The notes: generated from the letters alone by a model not told the origin. A stretch of DNA of 64,000 bases from Christiangramia fulva (GCF_003024155.1 NZ_CP028136.1:2170001-2234000); one strand, 5' to 3'; counted from the stretch's first letter, positions 26,467 to 35,635 are shown. Translations and numbers: made by a program.

Positions 26467-26474
26467 TATTTTTG
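26467..26474 (+). promoter_or_regulatory. Predicted -7 element (TATTTTTG) for the DUF4293 gene
   Basis: A TAnnTTTG match ending 20 bp before the ATG at 26495. It overlaps the GTG that would otherwise extend the frame and so supports the downstream start. Confidence 0.5.
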
Positions 26475-26494
26475 TGGCCGCAAGGATAAAAACT

Positions 26495-26905
26495 ATGCTT
26501 CAAAGAATACAGACGGTTTATTTATTACTGGCAGTAATTGTAAGTGCCGGCCTCATTTTTGTTTTCCCGGTTTGGGAAACATCTGAGGGGACTGAAGTTT
26601 ACGCAATAGACCAATTGCTTATATTTGGAATGTTCCTTGCCTCAGCAGCTTTGTCGCTGGTGAGTATTTTTATGTTTAAAAACAGGAAGCTCCAGTTTGT
26701 TCTGGGCCGCCTGAATATCATATTAAATCTTTTTTTACTAGGAGTGTTTGTGTATTGGTCTCTAAGTTTACCTGGAGAAATGGATATTTCAGAGAAGGGT
26801 ATTGGGATGTTCCTTCCCATTGTTTCTATCGTTTTACTTGTTCTGGCCAATAAGGCCATTAAAAGGGACGAAGATCTCGTAAAATCTGTAGACCGATTGC
26901 GATAA
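26495..26905 (+). CDS. DUF4293 membrane protein
   Basis: A 136-aa protein with four predicted membrane helices (about 6-24, 45-62, 75-94 and 106-122) and a basic C-terminal tail. The N-terminus 'MLQRIQTVYLLLA' is the signature of the Bacteroidetes DUF4293 family, whose function is unknown. I used the ATG at 26495 rather than the upstream GTG because of this signature and the promoter position. The gene is next to, and divergent from, rho. Confidence 0.85.
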   Translation: MLQRIQTVYLLLAVIVSAGLIFVFPVWETSEGTEVYAIDQLLIFGMFLASAALSLVSIFMFKNRKLQFVLGRLNIILNLFLLGVFVYWSLSLPGEMDISEKGIGMFLPIVSIVLLVLANKAIKRDEDLVKSVDRLR

Positions 26906-26935
26906 GCCTATCATCTTAGTATATTAGTGCGTGAA

Positions 26936-26964
26936 AAACCCGGGGTTCTGCTCCGGGTTTTTTT
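26936..26964. terminator. Bidirectional terminator between DUF4293 gene and phosphoesterase gene
   Basis: An 8-bp stem AAACCCGG/CCGGGTTT with T-rich tracts on both sides, located between two convergent genes. Confidence 0.8.
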
Positions 26965-26966
26965 AT

Positions 26967-27455
26967 TCAGCCCAATTCGATCACCTCCAGATTCTGAATA
27001 TTCGCTTTGTGAATTTCAAACCGCAGCATGGTTCGCTTTTTATGAAACCCCTGTTTCCCGGCTGCTCCGGGATTCATATGAAGTAAATGAAGGTTTTTGT
27101 CGTTCATTACTTTCAGAATATGGGAATGGCCGGAAATGAATAATTTAGGCGGATTTCTTTTGATTTCTTCCTTAACAGGAGGGGAATATCTTCCGGGATA
27201 ACCACCAATATGCGTGATCCAGACATCTACATCTTCACACATAAATCTTTTGTTTAGCGGAAACTCTTTTCTTATGGTTGCATTATCGATATTTCCATAA
27301 ACTCCTTTCAGAGGCTTCAATTTCTGAAGCTGATCTGTAACCGAAAGATCTCCAATATCACCGGCATGCCATATTTCATCGGCTAGTGAGGCGTAATGAA
27401 GAATTCGGTCATCTATATATCCATGGGTATCGCTGAGAAGAAGAATTTTTTTCAA
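26967..27455 (-). CDS. Metallophosphoesterase, YfcE/MJ0936-like
   Basis: The 162-aa protein has the binuclear metal-binding blocks of a calcineurin-like phosphoesterase: 'LLSDTHGYID' (Asp, His), 'HAGDIGD' (Asp), 'VYGNIDN' (Asn), 'ITHIGGYP' (His) and 'ISGHSHI' (two His). The size and order match the YfcE/MJ0936 group of small phosphodiesterases. The physiological substrate is not clear. It diverges from truA. Confidence 0.92.
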   Translation of the reverse strand: MKKILLLSDTHGYIDDRILHYASLADEIWHAGDIGDLSVTDQLQKLKPLKGVYGNIDNATIRKEFPLNKRFMCEDVDVWITHIGGYPGRYSPPVKEEIKRNPPKLFISGHSHILKVMNDKNLHLLHMNPGAAGKQGFHKKRTMLRFEIHKANIQNLEVIELG

Positions 27456-27526
27456 ATGGTATTTTTTTAGAAATCACTTAACAAATGATGAGGTGCTAAA
27501 AGCCTTTTTCCTTGCCATAATTGCCT

Positions 27527-27534
27527 TATCTTTG
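27527..27534 (+). promoter_or_regulatory. Predicted -7 element (TATCTTTG) for truA
   Basis: TAnnTTTG match with a T-rich -33-like region about 19-24 bp upstream. It lies 31 bp before the TTG at 27565 and inside the longer ATG-started frame, so it argues for the TTG start. Confidence 0.55.
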
Positions 27535-27564
27535 CACTTCGCAAATATAAAAATTAAGCGGCGT

Positions 27565-28308
27565 TTGAGGTATTTTATAGATCTCTCATATTTTGGAAAA
27601 GCTTATCACGGATGGCAAATTCAGCCAAATGCGATAAGCGTCCAGGAAGTTCTTGAAAAAAATCTGAGCAGGCTCTTTCCTTCAACAATCGAAGTGGTAG
27701 GAGCGGGAAGGACTGATGCCGGAGTTCATGCCAAACAACTCTTTGCCCATTTTGATACTGAGCAAGATTTCGATTTGCAGGAGTTGAAGTACAAGCTGAA
27801 TACCATGCTTCCAAAAGATATCGCGATTTCAGATATTTTTGAAGTTAAGGCAGATGTTCATGCACGGTTCGATGCGATTTCAAGGAGCTATGAGTATCAT
27901 ATCATTCAGAAAAAAGATGCTTTTATGGCCGATTTTGCCTGGGCTTTATATCAGGATCTTGATTTTATAAAAATGAATCAGGCTGCTGAAATTTTAAAAG
28001 AATACACTAATTTCAAATGTTTTTCGCGTAGCCGCACCGATGTAAAAACTTATAACTGCCGTATTGACCTGGCAGAATGGAAAAGAGGAGAAAATACACT
28101 GGTTTTTTATATTAAAGCCGACAGATTTCTCCGAAACATGGTTCGGGCGATCGTTGGAACTTTAATAGAAATAGGTCAGAGTAAATATCCGGTCTCGCAT
28201 ATGCACAAGGTCATCAAAAGTGAAGACCGGGGAATGGCTGGAGCTTCGGTTCCTGCACATGGATTGTATTTAACAAAAATCGAATACCCAAAAAATATCA
28301 GAATTTAA
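27565..28308 (+). CDS. truA: tRNA pseudouridine(38-40) synthase TruA
   Basis: TruA isomerises U38-U40 in the anticodon arm. The start is set at TTG 27565, where the family N-terminus '(M)RYFIDLSYFG' begins; an in-frame ATG at 27493 would add 24 atypical residues and include the predicted promoter. The catalytic Asp is in 'GAGRTDAGVHA'. 'RSYEYHI' and 'FLRNMVRAIVGTLIE' are further family motifs. The 247-aa length is normal. The ABC transporter gene follows after 4 bp. Confidence 0.94.
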   Translation: MRYFIDLSYFGKAYHGWQIQPNAISVQEVLEKNLSRLFPSTIEVVGAGRTDAGVHAKQLFAHFDTEQDFDLQELKYKLNTMLPKDIAISDIFEVKADVHARFDAISRSYEYHIIQKKDAFMADFAWALYQDLDFIKMNQAAEILKEYTNFKCFSRSRTDVKTYNCRIDLAEWKRGENTLVFYIKADRFLRNMVRAIVGTLIEIGQSKYPVSHMHKVIKSEDRGMAGASVPAHGLYLTKIEYPKNIRI

Positions 28309-28312
28309 AAAT

Positions 28313-30079
28313 ATGGCATCAAAAACAGGAAATGCTTTCGATATGGATCTATTTAAGCGGCTGCTTAAATATACCAATCCGTACAAGCGTATTTTTTATT
28401 TTGTTGCTATTTCAGCGGTACTTTTATCCTTATTCGGCGTATTAAGACCTATCCTTCTTCAGGAAACTGTAGATAATGCGCTCCTGCCAGCCGATTATGA
28501 CAGCCTTATCTATTATGTAAGTCTGATGATGGGAGTGCTTGTGCTTGAAGTGATCTTCCAGTTTAGTTTTATCTATTATGCCAACTGGCTTGGCCAGGAA
28601 GTGGTACGAGATATTCGGGTAAAATTATTCAGGCATATGCTCAATTTCAAGATGAGCTATTATGATAAATCGGCTGTGGGCAGGCTCGTTACCAGGGCAG
28701 TTAGTGATATTGAAACCATCGCCAGTATCTTTAGCCAGGGCTTATTCATGATCATTAGTGACCTTTTAAAAATGCTGGTCGTTTTAGGGGTGATGTTCTA
28801 TAAAAGCTGGCAACTTACGCTGCTGGTACTTACCGTTTTACCGTTTATTATTTATGCTACCCGTGTTTTTCAGAAGAAGATGAAACTGGCTTTTGAGGAA
28901 GTAAGAACACAGGTGGCCAATTTAAATACTTTTGTCCAGGAACGGATCACGGGAATGAAGATCGTTCAGCTTTTCACCCGCGAGAAAACCGAATATGAGA
29001 ATTTTAAAGAGATCAATGATAAACATAGAAAAGCATGGGTAAAGACGGTATGGTATAATTCAATTTTCTTTCCAATCGCTGAAATGTCAACTTCAATAAC
29101 CATCGGCCTGATTGTTTGGTTTGGTGGTTTAAGGGTGATCACGGGTGATGGCATGACCCTGGGTATTATTGTGGCTTTTATTGAACTATCGCAGATGCTT
29201 TTCCGTCCGTTACGGCAAATTGCCGATAAATTCAATACCCTGCAAATGGGAATGGTCGCTGCAAACCGGGTTTTTGGAATTTTGGATACTCAAGCTTCCA
29301 TTGAAGATACCGGTGATCTGGAAATTGAAAAACTTAAAGGGGAGATCGAATTCAAAAATGTTCATTTCAGCTATGTTGATGATGAAGAGGTTTTAAAAGG
29401 AATTTCCTTTAAGGTTGAACCGGGCGAAACTGTTGCCATTGTTGGCGCTACCGGCGCGGGTAAATCGACTATTATCAACCTTCTCAGCCGTTTTTATGAG
29501 ATCAGTTCCGGTAGTATATGTGTTGACGGGATCGATATAAAAAACATTAAACTCCAGTCTTTACGGGCACAAATTGCGGTAGTGCTTCAGAATGTGTTTT
29601 TGTTTGCCGATACTATCATGAATAATATCAACCTGGAAGATCCTGAAATTTCAGATGAAGATGTCATCAACGCGGCCAAACAAATCGGGATTCATGAATT
29701 TATCAGCTCCCTTCCAAATGGCTATTATTATAATGTAAAGGAAAGAGGCGCGATGCTTTCTTCGGGTCAGCGGCAATTGATCTCCTTTCTTAGGGCTTAT
29801 GTTAGTAATCCCAGTATTCTCGTTTTAGATGAAGCGACTTCTTCCGTAGATTCTTATAGCGAACAGCTTATCCAGGAAGCGACGGAGAAAATTACCGAAG
29901 GCCGCACTTCCATAGTTATTGCCCACCGACTGGCTACCATCAAAAAAGCCGATAAAATTATTGTAATGGACCAGGGTGAAATTGTTGAAATTGGCAAACA
30001 CACTGACCTGCTTCAGAAAAATAACGGTTATTATCGCAAACTTTATGAAGTGCAGTTTAAGGCTGAAGAAGCGGTTTAG
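28313..30079 (+). CDS. ABC exporter, fused permease and ATPase (MsbA-like)
   Basis: The 588-aa half-transporter has six membrane helices (about 20-320) and a C-terminal ATPase. The ATPase shows Walker A 'GATGAGKST', a signature loop degenerate to 'LSSGQRQL', Walker B 'ILVLDEATSSVD' and the H-loop 'VIAHRLATI'. Such homodimeric exporters move lipids, peptides or drugs; MsbA-like lipid A/core transport is possible but not shown. It is cotranscribed with truA and overlaps the convergent cdaA gene by 4 bp. Confidence 0.9.
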   Translation: MASKTGNAFDMDLFKRLLKYTNPYKRIFYFVAISAVLLSLFGVLRPILLQETVDNALLPADYDSLIYYVSLMMGVLVLEVIFQFSFIYYANWLGQEVVRDIRVKLFRHMLNFKMSYYDKSAVGRLVTRAVSDIETIASIFSQGLFMIISDLLKMLVVLGVMFYKSWQLTLLVLTVLPFIIYATRVFQKKMKLAFEEVRTQVANLNTFVQERITGMKIVQLFTREKTEYENFKEINDKHRKAWVKTVWYNSIFFPIAEMSTSITIGLIVWFGGLRVITGDGMTLGIIVAFIELSQMLFRPLRQIADKFNTLQMGMVAANRVFGILDTQASIEDTGDLEIEKLKGEIEFKNVHFSYVDDEEVLKGISFKVEPGETVAIVGATGAGKSTIINLLSRFYEISSGSICVDGIDIKNIKLQSLRAQIAVVLQNVFLFADTIMNNINLEDPEISDEDVINAAKQIGIHEFISSLPNGYYYNVKERGAMLSSGQRQLISFLRAYVSNPSILVLDEATSSVDSYSEQLIQEATEKITEGRTSIVIAHRLATIKKADKIIVMDQGEIVEIGKHTDLLQKNNGYYRKLYEVQFKAEEAV

Positions 30080-30849
30080 TTAAGATCTTCTTTCAGCTTT
30101 TCCTTTAATTCTTCCATGGTTTCAAACATTACGAACTGTCCGTCTTTGATATAGGAAGTTTGTCCGGTCTCCTCGCTCACCACCACAGCAAGTGCATCGG
30201 TCTTTTCAGTGATCCCAACGGCTGCCCGGTGGCGCAATCCGAATCTTAAAGGAATGGTGCGGTCATTAGAAACCGGCAGAATAACCCTGGTAGCAGTGAT
30301 CTTATTATCTTCGATGATCATTGCTCCATCGTGAAGCGGACTGTTTTTAAAGAAAATGGATTCAATAATTGGCTGATTTAGCTCAATCCACATTTTATCA
30401 CCCGTATTTTTAACAAAATCAAGCTTATTGCTTTTTTGTATGACCATCAAAGCACCTGTATAAGAATTTCCCATTGATTCACAGGCACCCACAATAGCTT
30501 CGACATTTGTTTTGGTCTCAAAATCTTCCCTGTTAATACGAAAATTTCGGAAAAAGCGCCCCCGTTGCGTAAAATTGGTAGAGCCGATCATTAAAAGGAA
30601 TTTCCTTATTTCCTGTTGGAAAACCACGATCAGCGCAAAAACACCAACCCCTATAAATTCACCAAGAACGCTGCTGAGCAATTCCATTTGGAGCAGCTTT
30701 GTTAGCAGCCAGACCAGGTAAATCACTACAATACCTATAAAAATATTTACGGCTACCGTACCGCGTACCAGCTTGTATACGTAGTATAAGAGAAGGGCAA
30801 CAAAAACAATATCCAGGATATCGAGAATTCGAAGATCTATGATGTCCAA
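30076..30849 (-). CDS. cdaA: Diadenylate cyclase CdaA
   Basis: CdaA makes the second messenger c-di-AMP from two ATP. The 257-aa protein has three N-terminal membrane helices (about 12-28, 33-51, 60-78) and a DAC domain with the catalytic motifs Asp174-Gly175-Ala176 ('LHDGAMII') and Arg206-His207-Arg208 ('GLRHRAAVG'). Length and layout match the membrane-bound CdaA class. It is directly downstream of folP (31-bp gap), an arrangement frequent in Bacteroidetes. Confidence 0.94.
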   Translation of the reverse strand: MDIIDLRILDILDIVFVALLLYYVYKLVRGTVAVNIFIGIVVIYLVWLLTKLLQMELLSSVLGEFIGVGVFALIVVFQQEIRKFLLMIGSTNFTQRGRFFRNFRINREDFETKTNVEAIVGACESMGNSYTGALMVIQKSNKLDFVKNTGDKMWIELNQPIIESIFFKNSPLHDGAMIIEDNKITATRVILPVSNDRTIPLRFGLRHRAAVGITEKTDALAVVVSEETGQTSYIKDGQFVMFETMEELKEKLKEDLN

Positions 30850-30880
30850 ATTGCAGGGGTTTTATGTAAAAATAGAAAAA

Positions 30881-31711
30881 CTAAAATAAGTTTGATACTT
30901 CAGCGGTTAATTTGATGCATTCTAAAGCTTCTTTTACATCATGAACCCGAAGAATGGAAGCTCCTTTTAAAAGAGCTATGGTATTAAGACTCGTAGTGCC
31001 GTTTAAAGCATCTTCTGGAGCGATCCTGAGCTTTTTCCAGATCATGCTTTTGCGGGAAAGTCCTGCCAGCAGCGGGAGTTCCAGGTTCTTAAAAAGTTCG
31101 AGCTTAGCTAATAATTCAAAATTTTGTGCGATGTTTTTAGCGAATCCGAAGCCGGGATCGATAATTAGGTCGTTAATTCCAAGTTTTCGTGCTTCCGCGA
31201 TTCTTTCAGAAAAATAAAACAAAATATCACCTACAAGGTCTTCATACTGGTTCTGAGCTTTCATGGTTTGGGGCGTACCTTTCATATGCATCATAATATA
31301 GGGCACCTGCAAATCAGCCACTGTTTTCAGCATTTTGTCATCTAAAATGCCTGCTGAAATATCATTGATGATCGCACCGCCAGCCTCGATACTTCTTTTT
31401 GCAACGTCACTTCGGAAGGTATCGATGGATAAAATAGCTTCAGGAAATTCTTTTAAAATAATTTCAATGCTCGGAAGCATTCTTTTTAATTCATCTCCTT
31501 CAGAAATATCCTCTGCATCGGGCCTGCTGCTGTATGCGCCAAGATCGAGAAAAGTAGCTCCTTCATTCAGCATCTGTTCGGATTTTTTCAGAATTTCCTT
31601 ATCAGAATTTGCCCGGCTTCCGCTGTAAAAAGAATCGGGTGTGATATTGATAATTCCCATGACTTTGGGTTCGGAAAGATCTAAAAGAGTGCCTTTGCAG
31701 TTGATAAACAT
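30881..31711 (-). CDS. folP: Dihydropteroate synthase
   Basis: FolP joins p-aminobenzoate to dihydropterin pyrophosphate in folate synthesis. The 276-aa TIM-barrel shows 'MGIINITPDSFYSGSR', 'LDLGAYSSRPDA', 'LSIDTFRSDVA' and 'IIDPGFGFAKN', with 'LPLLAGLSRKSMI' as the pterin/sulfonamide loop region. It is followed by cdaA on the same strand. Its start is close to, and divergent from, the DUF1599 gene. Confidence 0.95.
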   Translation of the reverse strand: MFINCKGTLLDLSEPKVMGIINITPDSFYSGSRANSDKEILKKSEQMLNEGATFLDLGAYSSRPDAEDISEGDELKRMLPSIEIILKEFPEAILSIDTFRSDVAKRSIEAGGAIINDISAGILDDKMLKTVADLQVPYIMMHMKGTPQTMKAQNQYEDLVGDILFYFSERIAEARKLGINDLIIDPGFGFAKNIAQNFELLAKLELFKNLELPLLAGLSRKSMIWKKLRIAPEDALNGTTSLNTIALLKGASILRVHDVKEALECIKLTAEVSNLF

Positions 31712-31732
31712 AGAAAAAACGGGCTTTTTAAA

Positions 31733-31740
31733 TAACTTTG
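31733..31740 (+). promoter_or_regulatory. Predicted -7 element (TAACTTTG) for the DUF1599 gene
   Basis: TAnnTTTG match 47 bp before the ATG at 31788. A 49-codon upstream extension of the frame overlaps folP antisense and this element, so the shorter start is preferred. Confidence 0.45.
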
Positions 31741-31787
31741 ACTATCTGAAATATTTGACCGAAATTTACGCAAATTACATCTACTTC

Positions 31788-32342
31788 ATGCAGGATACTT
31801 CCAAACAATACGATGCGGTGATAGAAGTTTGCCGCAGTTTGTTCTTGAATAAAATGAAAGATTACGGCTGTGCCTGGCGAATTCTCAGGCTGCCTTCGCT
31901 TACCGATCAGATCTTTATAAAAGCGCAGCGCATAAGGAAACTTCAGGAAAGTGATGTAAGAAAGATCGAGGAAGATGAGAAATCTGAATTTATAGGAATT
32001 ATAAATTATTCGGTGATGGCCCTTATTCAGCTGGAAAAGGGAATTGCCGGCCAGCCAGACCTGACTGTCGAGGAAGCTACCCGGCTTTATGATGAAAAAA
32101 TCTCCGAAACCAGGCAGCTGATGATGGATAAGAATCACGATTATGGCGAGGCCTGGCGGGATATGCGAATAAGCTCCCTTACCGATTTGATCATTCAGAA
32201 ATTACTGCGTGTAAAGCAAATTGAAGACAATAAAGGAAAAACCCTGGTAAGTGAAGGCATTGATGCCAACTACCAGGATATGATCAATTATTCGGTTTTC
32301 GCGATGATACATTTCAGTGAGGCCGAAGGAGCGGAAAAATAA
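31788..32342 (+). CDS. DUF1599 domain protein
   Basis: The 184-aa protein begins 'MQDTSKQYDAVIEVC' and contains two similar halves. Each has a 'K.YDYG/NHDYGEAWR..R..SLTD' pattern (about residues 20-40 and 108-130), so the domain is internally duplicated. The acidic/His pattern resembles all-alpha nucleotide pyrophosphatase-like proteins, but no activity is established for DUF1599. The next gene starts 50 bp downstream. Confidence 0.85.
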   Translation: MQDTSKQYDAVIEVCRSLFLNKMKDYGCAWRILRLPSLTDQIFIKAQRIRKLQESDVRKIEEDEKSEFIGIINYSVMALIQLEKGIAGQPDLTVEEATRLYDEKISETRQLMMDKNHDYGEAWRDMRISSLTDLIIQKLLRVKQIEDNKGKTLVSEGIDANYQDMINYSVFAMIHFSEAEGAEK

Positions 32343-32392
32343 TTAAAATGACTTTTATAGTTGGCAGACTATAATAATTTGAAAATAAAATT

Positions 32393-33487
32393 ATGAAGGT
32401 AATTACAGGTATCGCCAGAGTGCTGGTTGGAGTTCTTTTTATTTTTTCCGGATTTATCAAACTCAACGATCCCGTAGGTTTTTCGTATAAACTACAGGAA
32501 TATTTCAGCGAACAGGTACTTGATATCCAGTTTTTAATTCCCTTCGCATTAATAATTGCCATTATCATCGTCATTTTTGAACTGGTGCTCGGGATCATGC
32601 TTTTAATAGGCTATGCGCCAAAATTCACTACCTGGTGCCTGTTGCTCATGATCCTCTTTTTTACATTCCTGACTTTTTATTCGGCATACTATAATAAAGT
32701 GACAGATTGCGGCTGTTTTGGCGATGCCATTCCTCTCACGCCCTGGCAGTCATTCTATAAAGATGTGGCTTTGCTGCTGTTCATTCTCGTGTTGTTTTTT
32801 AACAGGAAATATATCACGCCTATTTTCGCACCGGCATCGCACCGCTGGATCATTTTTGCTTCTTTCATGCTTTGTTTTGCATTTTGCTATTATGTGCTGA
32901 TGCATCTGCCGGTTTTCGATTTCAGGCCTTATAAAGTTGGAAATAATATTCCGGAGAAAATGAAATTACCCGAAGAGGCGAGAAAAGCTGAGGTAACTTA
33001 CCACTGGAAATTCAAAGTTGATGGTGAGGAAAAGGTGATCACCAATCATGGAGCCTATCCGCAGGTTGATGGTGAATTTATTGGAGTGGAGACAAAACAG
33101 TCTGAAGAAAATATGATCCCTCCAATTCACGATTTTGTCATCGAAGGTGAAGAAGGGGATATAACGCAGGAAGTATTGAATGCGCCCAAAGTTTTGCTGA
33201 TCGTTGTTTATAACATTAGATCAACCGAGCTTGAAGGCTATAAAGAGATAAAGCGTTTGAGCGATGAAGCCCTTGATAAAGGATATATGGTGTTGGGGCT
33301 AACCGCTTCCGGTGAAAAACTTCAGCAGAAGCTCAGGAAAAAGTACAACCTTAACTTCAAATTTTATCAGACTGATGAAACGGCCTTAAAGACCATTGTG
33401 CGTTCCAATCCAGGAATCCTCACCCTCGAAAATGGTACTATCACCCAAAAAGTTCACTGGTATGATGCTTCCGATATAAAATTATAA
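32393..33487 (+). CDS. DoxX/MauE-like membrane protein with C-terminal thioredoxin-like domain (BT_3928 family)
   Basis: The 364-aa protein has an N-terminal DoxX/MauE-like membrane module (four helices between about 5 and 135, 'LFIFSGFIKLNDPVGF'), with Cys-Gly-Cys in 'DCGCFGDAIPL'. A fifth helix lies near 150-170. The soluble C-terminal part of about 180 residues resembles a thioredoxin fold without a CxxC. Proteins of this BT_3928-type family are widespread in Bacteroidetes. A role in periplasmic thiol redox is plausible by similarity to MauE/DoxX but not proven. Confidence 0.82.
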   Translation: MKVITGIARVLVGVLFIFSGFIKLNDPVGFSYKLQEYFSEQVLDIQFLIPFALIIAIIIVIFELVLGIMLLIGYAPKFTTWCLLLMILFFTFLTFYSAYYNKVTDCGCFGDAIPLTPWQSFYKDVALLLFILVLFFNRKYITPIFAPASHRWIIFASFMLCFAFCYYVLMHLPVFDFRPYKVGNNIPEKMKLPEEARKAEVTYHWKFKVDGEEKVITNHGAYPQVDGEFIGVETKQSEENMIPPIHDFVIEGEEGDITQEVLNAPKVLLIVVYNIRSTELEGYKEIKRLSDEALDKGYMVLGLTASGEKLQQKLRKKYNLNFKFYQTDETALKTIVRSNPGILTLENGTITQKVHWYDASDIKL

Positions 33488-33568
33488 ATGATTTCGGTAG
33501 CTTTTTCAGGATTTTTCAATTTTTAGAGGTTTAGCTTCGGTTTAAGAGGCTTTCAATCTTCCTTGTAT

Positions 33569-33576
33569 TATATTTG
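33569..33576 (+). promoter_or_regulatory. Predicted -7 element (TATATTTG) for tpiA
   Basis: TAnnTTTG match 58 bp upstream of the tpiA ATG at 33635. It falls inside the longer upstream frame, supporting the internal start. Confidence 0.55.
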
Positions 33577-33634
33577 TTATCAGGGGAAAAATTCCCTGAA
33601 ATTAAAACAAACCAATCCTCGAAAATTTCAGAAA

Positions 33635-34387
33635 ATGAGAAAAAATATAGTAGCCGGAAACTGGAAAATGAATAACGACCTTGCTGAAGCCGAAGAGCTT
33701 ATAGGTCATATCAAAATGCAACTGGTAAAAGAACCAGAAGCAACGGTCATGGTAGCCCCTTCTTTTACTAATTTATATCCAGTTTTTCAGGCTTTAAAAA
33801 ATACTCCGGTGATTGTGGCCGCTCAAAATATGAGCGAACATGAAAAAGGCGCGTATACTGGTGAAATTTCAGCTGATATGTTGAAAAGTGTGGGCGTGGA
33901 GACTGTCATTCTTGGGCATAGTGAGCGAAGGGCCTATTTTAAGGAAACGAATGAGCTACTTGCTAAAAAGGTAAAAACGGCTATAGAAAAAGAGATGACC
34001 GTAATTTTCTGTTTTGGCGAAGAACTGGAAGAACGTAAGAGTGAGAGGCATTTTGAAGTTGTGGAAAGGCAATTAAAAGAAAGTCTTTTTAATCTTCCCA
34101 AAAGCGCCTGGAAAAATATCATTCTCGCCTATGAACCGGTGTGGGCAATAGGTACGGGCGAAACAGCTTCTCCCGAGCAGGCACAGGAAATCCATAAGCA
34201 TGTACGGGAATTGATTTCAAAAAATATCGGTTCAGAAGTGGCTGAAAATACATCCATTCTATATGGAGGTAGTGTAAAACCCGATAATGCCAAAGAAATT
34301 TTTGCCAAAGAAGATGTAGATGGTGGACTCATAGGAGGTGCCAGTCTAAAAGCGGTAGATTTTGTGGAGATCGTAAATTCATTCTAA
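33635..34387 (+). CDS. tpiA: Triosephosphate isomerase
   Basis: TpiA interconverts dihydroxyacetone phosphate and glyceraldehyde 3-phosphate. The start is the ATG giving 'MRKNIVAGNWKMN', the family N-terminus with the active-site Lys; 24 codons upstream in frame are not conserved-looking. Catalytic His is in 'ILGHSERRAYF' and Glu in 'AYEPVWAIGTG'. The 250-aa length is standard. prmA starts 1 bp after its stop, and clpS follows with its own predicted promoter. Confidence 0.96.
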   Translation: MRKNIVAGNWKMNNDLAEAEELIGHIKMQLVKEPEATVMVAPSFTNLYPVFQALKNTPVIVAAQNMSEHEKGAYTGEISADMLKSVGVETVILGHSERRAYFKETNELLAKKVKTAIEKEMTVIFCFGEELEERKSERHFEVVERQLKESLFNLPKSAWKNIILAYEPVWAIGTGETASPEQAQEIHKHVRELISKNIGSEVAENTSILYGGSVKPDNAKEIFAKEDVDGGLIGGASLKAVDFVEIVNSF

Positions 34388-34388
34388 G

Positions 34389-35222
34389 ATGGGTGGCAAT
34401 TACCTGGAATTTCAGTTTAAGATCGATCCGGTGCAGCCGGCTTCAGAGATCCTCATTGCAGAACTGGGATATTTGGGTTTTGAAAGTTTCGTTGAAAATG
34501 ATGACGGTATTACCGCTTACATTCCAGTAGAAGAGTATGAAGATGACCTTTTAACAGGTGTTCATATTTTGCAGTCGGAAGAATTTGAAATAAATTATTC
34601 GGTTTCAGAAATTGAAAGGCTGAACTGGAATAAGGAATGGGAGAAAAATTTCACTCCTATCCTGGTTGATGAAATTTGTAGCGTAAGAGCGCCTTTTCAT
34701 CCCGAAACTGAAGCGAAATATGATATCGTCATAGAGCCGAAAATGTCTTTCGGAACGGGGCATCACGCCACCACTCATATGATGATCCAGCATATTCTGA
34801 AAAATGATTTTGAAGGAAAAAAGGTATTGGACATTGGCTGCGGAACCGGTGTTCTTGCTATTCTGGCAGCCATGAAAGGAGCTTCTCAAATTGATGCTAT
34901 CGATATTGATAACTGGTGTTATTTAAATACGATCGAAAATATTGAAAGGAATGAATGTACTTTTATCAATGTGGAAGAAGGCGGAGTTGAACTGATTAAA
35001 GACCGAAAATATGATATCATTCTTGCCAATATCAACAGAAATATTCTCTTGCGGGATTTGCCGGAATATGAAAAAACGCTCACCGAAAATGGCGTGATTT
35101 TTTTAAGTGGATTTTATCTGATCGACCTTCCGGTAATTAAAAAAGCCTGCAGGAAAGTTGGACTGGATTTTGTCGAGAATTTTGAAAGGAATGATTGGGT
35201 AGCTGCAAAGTTTTCACGTTGA
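34389..35222 (+). CDS. prmA: Ribosomal protein L11 methyltransferase
   Basis: PrmA trimethylates lysines and the N-terminus of ribosomal protein L11. The 277-aa protein has an N-terminal substrate domain and a class I methyltransferase core with 'VLDIGCGTGVLA' and 'IEPKMSFGTGHHATT', the latter being diagnostic of PrmA. 'ILANINRNIL' is the family's catalytic-region motif. It is translationally close to tpiA. Confidence 0.94.
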   Translation: MGGNYLEFQFKIDPVQPASEILIAELGYLGFESFVENDDGITAYIPVEEYEDDLLTGVHILQSEEFEINYSVSEIERLNWNKEWEKNFTPILVDEICSVRAPFHPETEAKYDIVIEPKMSFGTGHHATTHMMIQHILKNDFEGKKVLDIGCGTGVLAILAAMKGASQIDAIDIDNWCYLNTIENIERNECTFINVEEGGVELIKDRKYDIILANINRNILLRDLPEYEKTLTENGVIFLSGFYLIDLPVIKKACRKVGLDFVENFERNDWVAAKFSR

Positions 35223-35249
35223 GGGTTTTATAATTAATTTTTATCTTTG
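35219..35249 (+). promoter_or_regulatory. Predicted promoter of clpS
   Basis: TTG at 35219-35221 and TATCTTTG at 35242-35249 are separated by 20 bp, matching the flavobacterial promoter. The element overlaps the prmA stop region and lies 23 bp before the clpS ATG. Confidence 0.6.
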
Positions 35250-35272
35250 AACTGGAAAGGAAATTATTGAAG

Positions 35273-35548
35273 ATGAGCACGAAAGAAGAAGTATTAGAAA
35301 AGGTAGAAGAAAAGACAAAGGAGAAAAAAGAAAACGAGATCGTTTTGTATAATGACGATCATAATACATTCGATCACGTTATAGAAACACTTATTTATGC
35401 CTGCGACCACACTCCTGAACAGGCCGAACAATGTTCACTACTGGTTCATTACAAAGGTAAATGTACGGTAAAAACAGGACCTTACGAAGATTTGAAGCCG
35501 CGGTGTTCAAAACTTCTGGACGCGGGTTTAAGCGCTGAAATTATTTAG
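35273..35548 (+). CDS. clpS: ATP-dependent Clp protease adaptor ClpS
   Basis: ClpS delivers N-degron substrates to ClpA/ClpC. The 91-aa protein (ATG at 35273; a TTG two codons upstream is unlikely) has a Lys/Glu-rich flexible N-tail followed by the core motif 'VLYNDDHNTFDHVI', where Asn-Asp-Asp and the following residues bind N-terminal amino acids. 'LVHYKGKCTVKTG' also fits the family. A clpP is at 22294. Confidence 0.94.
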   Translation: MSTKEEVLEKVEEKTKEKKENEIVLYNDDHNTFDHVIETLIYACDHTPEQAEQCSLLVHYKGKCTVKTGPYEDLKPRCSKLLDAGLSAEII

Positions 35549-35561
35549 GCCAAAAATTATC

Positions 35562-35580
35562 CTGAAACTTTTCAGTTTTT
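35562..35580 (+). terminator. Short terminator after clpS
   Basis: A 6-bp stem CTGAAA/TTTCAG with a 2-nt centre followed by five T; weak but well placed 14 bp after the clpS stop. Confidence 0.4.
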
Positions 35581-35591
35581 AAAATAAACAA

Positions 35592-35599
35592 TATATTTG
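35592..35599 (+). promoter_or_regulatory. Predicted -7 element (TATATTTG) for tRNA-Arg
   Basis: TAnnTTTG match 37 bp upstream of the tRNA-Arg gene. Confidence 0.5.
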
Positions 35600-35635
35600 C
35601 ACCCGCTTTGTAAAACACAAAGTTGGTACAAAAAA